From Lytechinus pictus (lineage: Eukaryota > Echinodermata > Echinoidea > Temnopleuroida > Toxopneustidae), in NCBI RefSeq assembly GCF_037042905.1, contig NC_087259.1, forward strand, positions 17,339,501-17,403,500: DNA of 64,000 bases, given 5' to 3'. The notes under the pieces are model-generated. The model did not search any database, had not been told where the DNA came from, and saw nothing but the letters and a program-made list of their open reading frames with translations. The stretch's first letter is position 1; every line of letters begins with the position of its first letter. Both the position numbers and the translations under genes were made by a program. Below, piece after piece: positions 24,930 to 36,800 of the stretch.

Positions 24930-25837
24930 ATGGAGCGATTACGCGCATATCCCACTGATCTGAATCAGATCAGTGATATATCCCCGACTTTGTTACCAAC
25001 CCATTCGTTGAAAAGGTGAGTGTGCTCAATGAAATACATTGTTACAGATGTTATTCCTATTATCATTGTAATTTTTGCTCATTATCTGGCATATAATTAA
25101 AAGCTGAAGTTCAACCTGACAAAAAGTTTAATGTAAAAATATCAGAAAAAAATAATAAATATTACAAAGCCCTGGTGTAAGAGGCTTCTAATTGTAAAGA
25201 TTTATTATTGTAAATAATCTCTTTCATGCAACTAAAATAGGGCTTACTATGCACACAAGGGTAATAAATTTGAATAAAACACACTAAAAAGTAGCAGATT
25301 GACAGATCACACTGAATGAAAATCGTGTTTTTCGAAAGTTCAAATCTTCTCTTAGAATAAAACCTCAACCCCCAAAAAGAATAACCAATGATGATCAGTG
25401 TAAGTTCAATTTATTTAAAATGATGCTTAAATCATATTATTTTCAAATACACAAATATGTTATTACGAAATGGCTGTCAGACATACAACTCCAATTTGTT
25501 GACGGTCAGCCATGTATATTAGTCTCTATTTAAACAGTTGTCAATCAGGGAAAATTTATTTCTTTAATGAACTTATGAATATGCAAAAGTTGTTTTTGAA
25601 GAATTAAGCTTTATTAATCATTGGTTATTTTTTTTGACAAAATTTATCACACCATGTCACAGATATACTGAGGAAAGTTTAGAGACTCCTATATCCTTTT
25701 TGAAATTGAGATACTATCTGCCAAATGACTGTTTGGTATCCTCTATACAATTGATTTTACTAACAATGCATGAACGAGAGTTGATACAAATGAAAAAATG
25801 CACTCTGGTCCATATTCTTAAGTTTGGTTCATCTTAA
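24930..25837 (+). CDS. candidate two-exon small gene, function unknown
   Basis: Exon A (24930-25015) starts at an A-rich ATGG context, encodes MERLRAYPTDLNQISDISPT and LLPTHSLK, and ends at a strong donor AAAAG|GTGAGTG. A possible exon B (25663-25837) follows an acceptor ACCATGTCACAG, completes the split AGA codon, and stays open for YTEESLETPISFLKLRYYLP to a TAA. The total would be 86 residues. The first exon and its donor are the convincing part. Exon B lies in AT-rich DNA and could be chance, with the true second exon elsewhere. No domain was recognised. Confidence 0.3.
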
Positions 25838-28800
25838 ATAAGTCAGGGCTAAAATTATGGGAAGCTGTATTAAGATTAATATATTTATATATATATTGTT
25901 CTACACTGTAATGCTGCTTCTCTTTACTACTACCATACCCATGGTTTACAAGAAAAACAAATATTGTATCAATCATAAATATATAAATCATTTCAAGATT
26001 TTTTTTTGTAAAGATTTGAATCTATCACCTAAATCTAAATATTTGTGTTACATTTTGCTGTCCAGTTAAACCACTTTAGTCTGATGTTTAAAGTAAACCA
26101 GAGTTCAGACTGCGAGCTTTAAAATGTGTCATTTATTGATCATATGTGATGAAATCATGATACAACACCAATTATTCTTTTTTTTTTGGGGGGGGGGGAA
26201 AGGGCAGACACTGTTCACATCAAAGTTTATATCAAAGCTAAATCGACTGTCTGATCTTGAGAATAAGGGCATATTTTCATTTATAAAAAGTTATATCCTT
26301 TCAGATTTCATCATGCCACAAGATATACTACAAAATAAATAAGACAACATATGACTTGTACCACTTTGAACATGTTAATATTTATTTTGGCTTATTTATA
26401 ATACATCATTCTACATTTAGTTACTGTGATTCATTAAACTATACATAGATATATACAAATATAAAGTACTACAATATATGATTTTTGGTGAATACATAAC
26501 AAAAACGTAAAACCAAAGTTAACATCTTCTACTTGTTCTCATTCTGTATTTAGCTTGGAGCTTGGTATCCATAAAAATTATTTAATAACAATTAGGAAGA
26601 GAAATTAACAAAGTGTTATAATATAAGTGAAAATAGAGTATCAATGGTAGTTGATTATTTCATTCTGTGAGTGCTTCAAGTGTTCTTTTTTTTACAACTT
26701 GTTGTATTTCATATTTCATTCTATTCAGTGCAAGAATGGAATAGTTTTGCAATATGATATACTTACACAATGCAGTAGATATATGATACACTATTACTTC
26801 GCTAAGTGAATCAGCAGAGGTTTTGTTCTAATACATTTAAATAATGTGTTGGGAATTGTTCAAAAGATTCCAGAGATACATTTATACCATGACCAGAAGT
26901 AGAGAAAAAATATAGGAAGTTTTAAGTTATTTCATTATTAAGCAATAACTATTAAATATTTAAATACTTTGCATTTAATCATGCACAATAATAATAAATA
27001 AACTATGTCTTAGACTCTTAGACAAGAAGTATTAGTATAGAAATATTAAATACTGATTCTTTTTTTCTTAAGTACTCTAAATATCGGCAATTCGGGTCAT
27101 CTCCCTAACTAACTAGAATTGCTGTTTTAACATAAGTGGCCGAAAGTAGCACTATGTGAGAAACACAGAGTTTTTCTGTTTGCCCCAAAATTAGAAAAAG
27201 AGGAGACTAATACGACTAACTTAAAAACTAGTACCTAAGTGTTACTTTAAGATTAAAAGAATGACAATGGTTTAACATAAATAACATTGGGAATGTCAGG
27301 GCATTTCAAATATAAAGTGGGATTAATCATCCCCCCCAAAAAAGAAAGAAATAAAAGGGCATTAGAGGAATGTGGAAAACAAAACAATACTATTTAATAT
27401 AAGCATGACTTTCATTCTAATGTTTATATGACAATAGTTGATTTTTCCCATTTAACTAGCTCACAATCCTTAGACTAACACAAAATAAATCAACGCATCC
27501 TTCAATGCTTGAAGAAACACTAATGTCAAACACTGCCATAAAAAAAACTTTTAAATACTATTAAAAATTCAAACAATCATATATTTCAAATCAAAGAGGC
27601 GGGAATTACGTAGTAAGAAGAAAAAAATGTTTCTTTTTAAATGTATTCATTATTGACATGGCAGTGATCAGCAGCTATTGATTATGTGAATGCAAACTAC
27701 AAAAGAAGTAAAATATAAGAGAATGAGCAGGGTTTTTTTGGGGGGTCGCTTTTGTGTGTGTGAAGATAATGCTACATTGAAGCTTACCTTGGTAAAACAA
27801 AAGATGAATGAATTAAGAACTACACAATATATCATAACCCCTCTCCTGGAAAACATTTATAGTTCATTTAACATTGTGAAGTTATACGAGTGATGTCCAG
27901 CTGAACATAATCAACTGACTGAATTTCAGCATTTATTGAACAAAGCATACAAAGAATGAATGCACATAAATATGCATCTCTCAATATGACTATAATCTGA
28001 TATATACATAAAGCACAAAACAATATCTATACACTGTACACTGCCTATTCTCTACAACTTGTAATTTGCATATCACAACTATGAACTGATATAGTTTTGA
28101 TTCAAATGAGATGGAAAAAAATATGTTTGTACTGCTATGAAACACAGAAGGACCTCATGTCACAACAAAATTATTCATATAATCACAAATATTAATTTCA
28201 AGCTATTAAAACAACAAAATCCTATTGGAAAAAATAAGACCTGAATTTGTACAAAAATACTATGATCCAATTTTTCATTATTGCATTGCACATATACATA
28301 AATCCATAAATTGGGAGTAAAGAATCGATAAATAACATATATTCCGCTTCTACCCAACATCAGTAGCATATTTTGCATTTACCATTAAATGCAATCGCCA
28401 TGGAATTATAATGAAATAAAAGATATATGAAAATTATTTGCAGCTTACGCAAATCGTGAAGTTTTCTCATTTCAAACTCCAAACAAAAATATATAAAGGA
28501 TATAGATTTCATATTTAGATGAAGAAGCAATTTAGAATAGGAGAAAAAAAGTGTCATCAGTCTTTCTAGAGAAAAGAACATAGTAAGGAAGCTCATATCC
28601 CTCTTCCAAAATACATATTTACCATATCAAACAACAAATAAATTGATATAATATCTATACTCCCTTTTCAAATTAGTATTCAACAAATATTCAGCAAACT
28701 TTTATTGGCAAGAGCAGGTATGAAGATCATGCTAACCATATCTTAACTCTTTCCCTAAGAATACACATTTTTCCTCAAAATCAATGCAGGTAATTGGAAT

Positions 28801-29440
28801 AACAAAACAAAGGTATTTAGTTTATTTATCCTGTGTATTCCTAAGATAAAAATTAGGAAAATAAATTCTGAATGTATATATAAATTACTCAGTGACAGGC
28901 CATATTGAAAATATTAGATTATTTCAATCTCTTCAAAAGTTGAAAAATACCATTCACTTTACTTTACCTCTCTTTTTTATACTGTTAAAATAATTCAAAG
29001 AAAATTATTTCATATGTGACCATTAATATTTATCCAGGTTCAGGAGCAGATCTAGGGTTTGATAGAAAAGAAGGAATAGAAATATATTCTTTGGAATTTC
29101 CAGGATTTCATAGAATAGAGGGCACAAAAAAAAATTCTTTGGAATTTCTTAGAAGCAAAATAAAAGGTTATCACCTCAAAGAGCGAGGGTATCACTTTGG
29201 GGGCTTAACCAAAATACCACTAAAGGGGGTGGTGGGGGTGCCTAATGGCTCCCTAAACATTTCGTGCAATACATCCTCAATCTGAGACCCCATCACAATG
29301 GTATTTATTACCCTTTTTCTTTTTATCACTTCATTTTTACCATCATGCAAAGTATCATCACAATATCACAAGCTACCTGCAAAACTTTAATGGGGCCATA
29401 ATGCCTCCTCCTCCAGTTTGATATACCATGACCAGAAATA
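25838..29440. other. AT-rich non-coding stretch
   Basis: No supported coding exon. It could hold distal 3' UTR of RABL6 or introns of the candidate gene at 24.9 kb, but nothing in the sequence decides this. Confidence 0.45.
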
Positions 29441-29458
29441 CAACATAGATTTTTAAGG

Positions 29459-29872
29459 ATGGGGGCACATGCTCCCCTCTGCCACTCTCACCTTCTGGAG
29501 GGCCCATTTTATAAAACATGTAATAAGGACCAGTACAGGGGCCGCAGAACAGTTTTGAAAGAGGGGGGGGGGGGCTGACCATGCAAAAAATCACAATCAC
29601 ATGGTCATTTTTACGTTTACATGTATGTACACGGTTTTGGTAAAACAAAGTGGGTTTCTGTGGCCCCTGATGACAAATTTACAATAAGTTTCAATCTTCT
29701 GAAATGATTTGATTTGAATGGCTGATGGTGAACTTGTTAGAAATCGTGCATTTGCTATTATAACAAGTCTCTGTAAATTGGGTCCCAGAAGTACAGTTTA
29801 AGGGTAGGGGCAGATGCTCCCTCTATGCCACTCTCTCCTTCAAGGACCCATTCCATAAAACTTGTAATAATA
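29459..29872. repeat. pair of diverged direct repeats
   Basis: GCCACTCTCACCTTCTGGAG with CCCATTTTATAAAACATGTA (29459-29525) recurs in diverged form at 29806-29872. Between them, the block with GGGGGCTGACCATGCA and CATGTATGTACACGGTTTTG (29546-29650) matches 16745-16850. So at least two dispersed repeat families are mixed here. Confidence 0.5.
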
Positions 29873-29956
29873 ACTTATTTGCAATAGCAGTTTTAAGCTA
29901 CTGAAATCTTTCCATTTGATTGGCTGATGGTGAACTTGTTACAGAAAATGTACATT

Positions 29957-30392
29957 TGTTATAGAGTAAAGAAGTGTGACATCATAAATTTTCCAATTTT
30001 GCATTTAAGCATTTTTGATACCATATTTTGGTAGAGCATGATGAAATACCCCCACTACCAAAATTTGGTGCGAATCGGTCAATGGGGGCCCGAGATATGA
30101 CCTCGTAAATACATAATTAGCCCCATTGAAGTCAATGTATTATTGGACTGGTTCCTAACTTTTAAAACCTGGCCAATTATATATTGACTTCAATGGGGCC
30201 AATTATGTATTCATGACTTCTATGGGGCTAATTATGTATTCATGAGGTCATATCCCAGGCCCCCATGGGCCGATTCCCACTAAATTTTGGTAGTGGAGGT
30301 ATTTTATCATGCTCTACCAAAATATGGTATCAAATATTCTGAAATGCAAAAAAAGTTTGTGACGTCATCACTTCGGTACTCTGTTATAGCAA
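29957..30392. mobile_element. ~436-bp palindromic MITE
   Basis: Long inverted arms. The left side has GATACCATATTTTGGTAGAG, CCACTACCAAAATTTGGTG and ACATAATTAGCCCCATTGAA; the right side has the inverse of each (TTCAATGGGGCCAATTATGT, CTCTACCAAAATATGGTATC). The arms are imperfect and the centre is near 30150-30185. Confidence 0.85.
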
Positions 30393-30605
30393 GTCTTTAT
30401 GACAGGGGACCCTGTACACATGTCAAGGTTGAGTCTCTACGCATCACAGTTGGCCTTTTAAGATAGAGTACATAAATACTGTCTTATGCAACAAACTAAT
30501 ATGATTACTGCTGCATTATGAAACATTTCATTGTTATGATCTACCAGCTAATGTGTATTAGTCATGATAATGGCAATACTTCAAATAAAGCATTGCCTAT
30601 GGAAT

Positions 30606-30971
30606 GGGGGGATGTTTCACAAAACTGTTCTCAAAGTTACTCATGTGTTACCAAAGAATGAAATGTATGGCAAGACAAAATGAGTCTCTCCTTTAATTCT
30701 TAATCATAGCTAAAGTTGCAAAAATACAGAATTTCCACATGATGAGGCATACTTTTAGTTTGATTGAACAATATTATTTGCCCTAACACACAATGTCTTG
30801 TATTTGAAATAACTTTAAAAACAGACATAAATTGATGAACATCAACAGACTTGAGTCACTTTTGGGAACTTCATATTCAAGTCTTTCATAAATCATGCAT
30901 GACTTTATACTCTTGCATTCTATTCCCCATTATTTTCTATGACATTATGAACATTTTCATGAAACATCCCC
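30606..30971. mobile_element. 366-bp element with GGGGGATGTTTCACAAAA ends
   Basis: GGGGGATGTTTCACAAAA at 30606 pairs with TTTTCATGAAACATCCCC at 30954-30971. The interior is AT-rich and non-coding. Confidence 0.65.
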
Positions 30972-31493
30972 AGAGTTAGGCACATTTACAAGTCTATGCT
31001 GCAGCTTTAAGCATGAATAACACTCAGCATCTTTTGCAGTAGTTTCCCTGCATTCCCCTTTGTTTTGTCTATGCTGAAATTGGTGGACAAGAAAAGATAC
31101 TGAGGCACCAACAAGTCAAGAGCTGTCTCGTCCACGCAGGAATCCATCAAGCGTCTTTTTATTGTTAATCCTCATATTCATCATAGACAAAGCAATGGGA
31201 AATGTCATATAAACACATAGTGCTTTTATGGCATGAGTTATGGGGGGTGTTTCACAAAGATTTAAAGCTGCACTTAAATGTGGTTGCGTGCGGTAGATGA
31301 CGCGGCACTGCATTGGTCAGATCGTGCACATAGGATGCGCACTGATGCGTATCCATCAATCTATTAAACCGTTAATCATGTGCATGATGACGTTTAAGTT
31401 TGGTGCTAAGTCACACTTAACTCTATGTGGTACACTCCTATGGTAAAAGACCCGGCATGGACTCTTTTTATCGAGGTACATTGCTGCAATAGA

Positions 31494-31636
31494 TGGGGAG
31501 CATTTCATGAAGAGATTTGCCAGCGGTTTGCAATGATAGACCTTATAAGCTACTGGAAACCCATGCATCTTGTTGGCTGATAGAATATTATAATCAGTGA
31601 ACATCACTTACAAAACTCTTCATGAAATGCTCCCCA
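31494..31636. mobile_element. 143-bp MITE
   Basis: The ends TGGGGAGCATTTCATGAAGA and ACTCTTCATGAAATGCTCCC are exact inverses over about 19 bp. No coding sequence. Confidence 0.8.
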
Positions 31637-32512
31637 TAGGGAGATTAGAGGAGATGAAAGAATGGCAGATGAGGGAATACAGTATGAAAGCTATAAAAAA
31701 AATTGTAACAATTCATCACTATTACAGTAGTTAAATATTATTTCCGTTAGTTGAATTGTGCATGGATCTGAAAAGAGTAAAAAGACTCACAAGTATTAGG
31801 AAGATTGAAATGATAATCATTTTTCAGTTAGTATTTTAGAAGAGGGAATAGTACTTACGTTGAGAAAATGTACAAATGAATTTTTGAACAAAATTTATGA
31901 TTTAGTGTTATTAGATGATTGTCAATACAACAGTTTCTAGTTCCCATATGCAATATGCACTGCAAAAATGAAAAAAAAAAAAAAACTTCATAGAAAATAA
32001 GCTGCAATTACCATACTGAATTATATGAACTTTTGAGAAGAGTTTTATGGGTGCAGATGATTTTCATAATTTTCATTGCATTTGAAGGTGGATTTACCTC
32101 AATTATTCTTAACAATAGTTTGATGGAAAATAATAAATACCAAAGCATGAATGAAACAGCGGTAGCAAGCTTTCTTCGAAGATTTTAGACGAGAGCTATG
32201 CAAATATTCTAGCCGTCTCAATAATTTTAACATAATTATTGCATTATTGGAACACGGGTGATCCACATGAGGTGGTATATAAGCATCCAATATTTTACTT
32301 TCAAAACTGAATTTAGAGTGATAAACCATTCATTGAGGTTAAAAGTTTTTGATTAACCCTTTTATTCTCTTCAGATGGGATGGCACTCATGTAATATAGG
32401 ACATTAAAAAAAAAGAGTAGTGCTGATTATTGTTAGTAGCTGATGAATGCATGGGTTTATAAGTGTTAATAAAAAATCCGGTAATGGCTGCAAAAACCCT
32501 GAAAAAAAAATA

Positions 32513-32652
32513 TAGGCCTGAATTCAATGAAGTTATTTCAACCATAGTGGAGTGTAATACCTTAGGTAACTTAAGTTTGCATGTGCACACACAATGTCTT
32601 TGTTCGGTTAAATCATGCCATGGTACAAATCTACACATTGAATTCAGGCCTA
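32513..32652. mobile_element. 140-bp MITE
   Basis: TAGGCCTGAATTCAATG on the left and CATTGAATTCAGGCCTA on the right form a 17-bp perfect terminal inverted repeat. Confidence 0.8.
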
Positions 32653-32860
32653 TGACATAACCTTTGGTTTTGGAAGGCAAGATATTGTACTCATTCTGGG
32701 GCACTTAAAATCCTGTATTGAGAAAGAAAGAGAATTAAACAGAGAAAGAAAAAACAATGAAATTTGACATTAATATACAGATTTTCATAACTTAAATCTT
32801 ATAGCGCAAGGTTTCTGACATACAAGAGTATAATGCTTTTGTTACAATTCACACTACATC

Positions 32861-33109
32861 TGCCGTCCACTGACAAAAGAAAGCAATCCTGATTATTTTC
32901 AAAATGGACTTTTTTCTTGATTTGGGAATGTTATGCAAAATCTACATGATGCCAACGGAATCAGAGTAGCATAGCCCCCTATTTTTGATGTTTTGAAACA
33001 CAAGTACTCTATATAGTTTATACACAATAAAACTATGAGACATTTTTCCTCATTTACTAAGAAACTCATTCCAATCCAAAGTTGCTTCCTTTTGTCAGTG
33101 GACAGCAGA
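32861..33109. mobile_element. 249-bp MITE
   Basis: The left arm GTCCACTGACAAAAGAAAGC is matched by the inverted right arm GCTTCCTTTTGTCAGTGGAC with one mismatch. It lies about 370 bp downstream of the RABL6 stop codon, so it may be part of the 3' UTR. Confidence 0.75.
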
Positions 33110-33479
33110 CATTCTTTCAACTTATCAGAGCTTCTCACAGCCGCATTTTTTTTTTTACATTTGCATGTATTTTTGTTTCTTTATACTCAATTATTTGAAA
33201 TGAAATGAACTAAAAACTGAAAATGAACAATGTGAAAAAACTGATACATTGCAAACGAAATATGTAAGGTACATGTAATCTCTTGTACATGTACCTCTGC
33301 ACTTTTCTCTTCACTGGAAAAGAAGCTTGTGGACTCATATAAAGGCAATGTGATATTTCCCTCCAATTCTATTAATCCAACATCGCCAACTTTTCATAAC
33401 CAAAAATTGTGAATGTAATACCAGTGTAGAATATGCTAGATAAGTTTATAATCATAAAAATATTGGCCTGCATGGGACT

Positions 33480-33812
33480 TCAAAACGCTTCATATTTTCC
33501 ACTACTGGATGTGGGGGCATCCATACCTTCGAGGAATGCCTCCAACGCTGCGTTATCATCCATAGGATCTCCTGCCCCTCCTGCTCCTGTGGATCCTGCC
33601 CCACCTCCTCCTGAGGCTCCATCTTGTTTCTTCTCTCGCTTCTCTCCCGAGGATTTCTTCTTGGAACTGGACCCGGAACTGGAGCTGCTCTTCTTCTTCT
33701 TCTTGCGGTCTTCGCCGTCAGGGTTGGAGTCTCTCCTGGAGTGTTTTTCCTCCCTATCCTTGTCTTTATGTTTCTTGTGTTTGTGTTTCTTGTGAGTCCT
33801 CTCCTCATCATC
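33480..33812 (-). CDS. RABL6: RABL6 terminal coding exon 13
   Basis: Acceptor CTACTCTCATAG. Encodes [20 protein letters not shown], a [13 protein letters not shown] stretch, a Gly/Ala-rich linker, and the conserved C-terminal [14 protein letters not shown]...YEAF, ending in TGA at 33482-33480. A longer antisense-looking frame over the same bases is a shadow. Confidence 0.93.
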   Translation of the reverse strand, partial: DDEERTHKKHKHKKHKDKDREEKHSRRDSNPDGEDRKKKKKSSSSSGSSSKKKSSGEKREKKQDGASGGGGAGSTGAGGAGDPMDDNAALEAFLEGMDAPTSSSGKYEAF

Positions 33813-36800
33813 CTATGAGAGTAGAAATAAATCTTAATATTGCCCTTCTTTTTAGTACAGTTGGCTGTGGGGAAAACCTAGAAGAGGGAAATATCTCTAT
33901 TATTGCCTGATCCTAAATCATGCAATCACAACTATTAGTATCTATACAAGGTGTATTTCTATGGCAATCATTTTGTATGTTCTCTCCTTTCTCAGCAGTC
34001 AATGTCATACCATATTTTCTCTCTTTCCCCATTGAATGTGTGTAAATACGGCAGCGAGCAATATCCACAAAACCTGGTTGGAAACAGTTTGTGAGGCAAC
34101 ATCTTGTAGCATTAAGTGTATGTGCACACCTGCGCGGTAACATATTACGCCATAATTACTTAGACAGGATTACTTCAGCACGTTCAAGAGTAACCTGAAA
34201 TCAGAAGTAGTGACAAGAAAACAGGCACATATAAAGTATTACAAATAACAGCTTGTATTCCACATTACACAGATGTAGGTAATTATAGCGATATTGACTG
34301 GCTCCTCTTTTATTGAACATCATATATTGCCCTTAAAAAAACGATATTGCTATTGACTATTGATATGATTCTGTTGTGGGCAATATATTTGATGTGAACC
34401 TCAAGGGCCAGCCAATACTCGATATCAATAAATATTGCCCACCTTTTTATAGTACAGTTGTCAATGCAAAACAGGGAAGGGGCAATAAGACAATTATTGC
34501 CTGCTCCCGAATATTGCTATCACAACTATTATCTTTGCATTATACTTTACCTCTTCTCTGTCTTTGCTCTTGTGTTTCTTCTTCTTCTTGGCTGAGCTGC
34601 TGGTACTAGTACTGGTGTTTGTCTCACACTCACTAAGGTCCTCATCCTGGACAACCGAGACAAGGACATCAAACTCATCACTGGCCCGTGATAGGTTTCC
34701 TACAAACAATATAAAGATCAAATTCATCACTGGCCCATGATAGGTTTCCTACAAACAATATAAAGATCAAACTCATCACTGGCTGGTGATAGGTTTCCTA
34801 CAAACAATATAAAGATCAAACTCATCACTGGTCCGTGATAGGTTTCCTAAATACAATATAAAGATCAAACTCATCACTGGTCCGTGATAGGTTTCCTAAA
34901 AACAATATAAAGATCAAACTCATCACTGGCCTGTGATAGGTTTCCTACAAACAATATAAAGATCAAACTCTTCACTGGTCCATGACAGGTTTCCTACAAA
35001 CAATATAAAGATCAAACTCGTCACTGGACGGTGATAGGTTTCCTATAAACAATATAAAGATCAAACTCATCACTGGACGGTGATAGGTTTCCTATAAACA
35101 ATATAAAGATCAAACTCATCACTGGTCCGTGATAGGTTTCCTACAAACAATATAAAGATCAAACTCATCACTGGTCCGTGATAGGTTTCCTACAAACAAT
35201 ATAAAGATCAAACTCATCACTGGCCTGTGATAGGTTTCCTACAAACAATATAAAGATCAAACTCATCACTGGCCTGTGATAGGTTTCCTAAAAACAATAT
35301 AACGATCAAACTCATCACTGGTCCGTGATAGGTTTCCTAAATACAATATAAAGATCAAACTCATCACTGGTCCATGATAGGTTTCCTACAAACAATATAA
35401 AGATCAAATTCATCACTGGTCCATGATAAGTTTCCTACAAACAATATAAAGATCAAACTCATCACTGGCCTGTGATAGGTTTCCTACAAACAATATAAAG
35501 ATCAAACTCATCACTGGTCCATGATAGGTTTCCTACAAACAAAATAAAGATCAAACTCATCACTGGTCCATGATAGGTTTCCTATAAACAATATAAAGAT
35601 CAAACTCATCACTGGTCCGTGATAGGTTTCCTACAAACAATATAAAGATCACACTCATCACTGGTCCGTGATAGGTTTCCTACAAACAATATAAAGATCA
35701 AACTCATCACTGGCCTGTGATAGGTTTCCTACAAACAATATTAAGATCAAACTCATCACTGGTCCGTGATAGGTTTCCTAAAAACAATATAAAGATCAAA
35801 CTCATCACTGGCCTGTGATAGGTTTCCTACAAACAATATAAAGATCAAACTCATCACTGGTCCATGATAGGTTTCCTACAAACAAAATAAAGATCAAACT
35901 CAACACTGGCCCGTGATAGGTTTCCTACAAACAATATAAAGATCAAACTCGTCACTGGCCCGTGATAGGTTTCCTACAAACAATATAAAGATCAAACTCG
36001 TCACTGGCCCGTGATAGGTTTCCTACAAACAATATAAAGATCAAACTCATCACTGGCCTGTGATAGGTTTCCTACAAACAATATAAAGATCAAACTCATT
36101 ACTGGCCCGTGATAGGTTTCCTACAAACAATATAAAGATCAAACTCGTCACTGGCCCGTGATAGGTTTCCTACAAACAATATAAAGATCAAACTCATCAC
36201 TGGTACGTGATAGGTTTCCTACAAACAATATAAAGATCAAACTCATCACTGGTCCGTGATAGGTTTCCTACAAACAAAATAAACATCAAACTCGTCACTG
36301 GCCTGTGATAGGTTTCCTACAAACAATATAAAGATCAAACTCATCACTGGTCCGTGATAGGTTTCCTATAAACAATATAAAGATCAAACTCATCACTGGT
36401 CCGTGATAGGTTTCCTATAAACAATATAAAGATCAAACTCATCACTGGTCCATGATAGGTTTCCTACAAACAATATAAAGATCAAATTCATCACTGGTCC
36501 GTGATAGGTTTCCTACAAACAATATAAACATCAAACTCGTCACTGACTCGTGATAGGTTTCCTACAAACAATATAAAGATCAAACTCATCACTGGTCCGT
36601 GGTAGGTTTCCTACAAGCAATATAAAGATCAAACTCATCACTGGTCCGTGGTAGGTTTCCTACAAACAATATAAACATCAAACTCGTCACTGGCCCGTGA
36701 TAGGTTTCCTACAAACAATATAAAGATCAAACTCATCACTGGTCCGTGGTAGGTTTCCTACAAACAATATAAAGGTCAAACTCATCACTGGTCCGTGATA

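Noticed and set aside
29016..29285. 89-residue plus-strand frame
   Set aside because: Made of a small internal duplication (TTCTTTGGAATTTC) and repeat sequence; no homology recognised.
33433..33811. 120-residue frames on both strands over RABL6 exon 13
   Set aside because: Wrong frames over the true terminal exon. The correct minus frame is fixed by the exon 12 phase and by the conserved ALEAFLEG tail.
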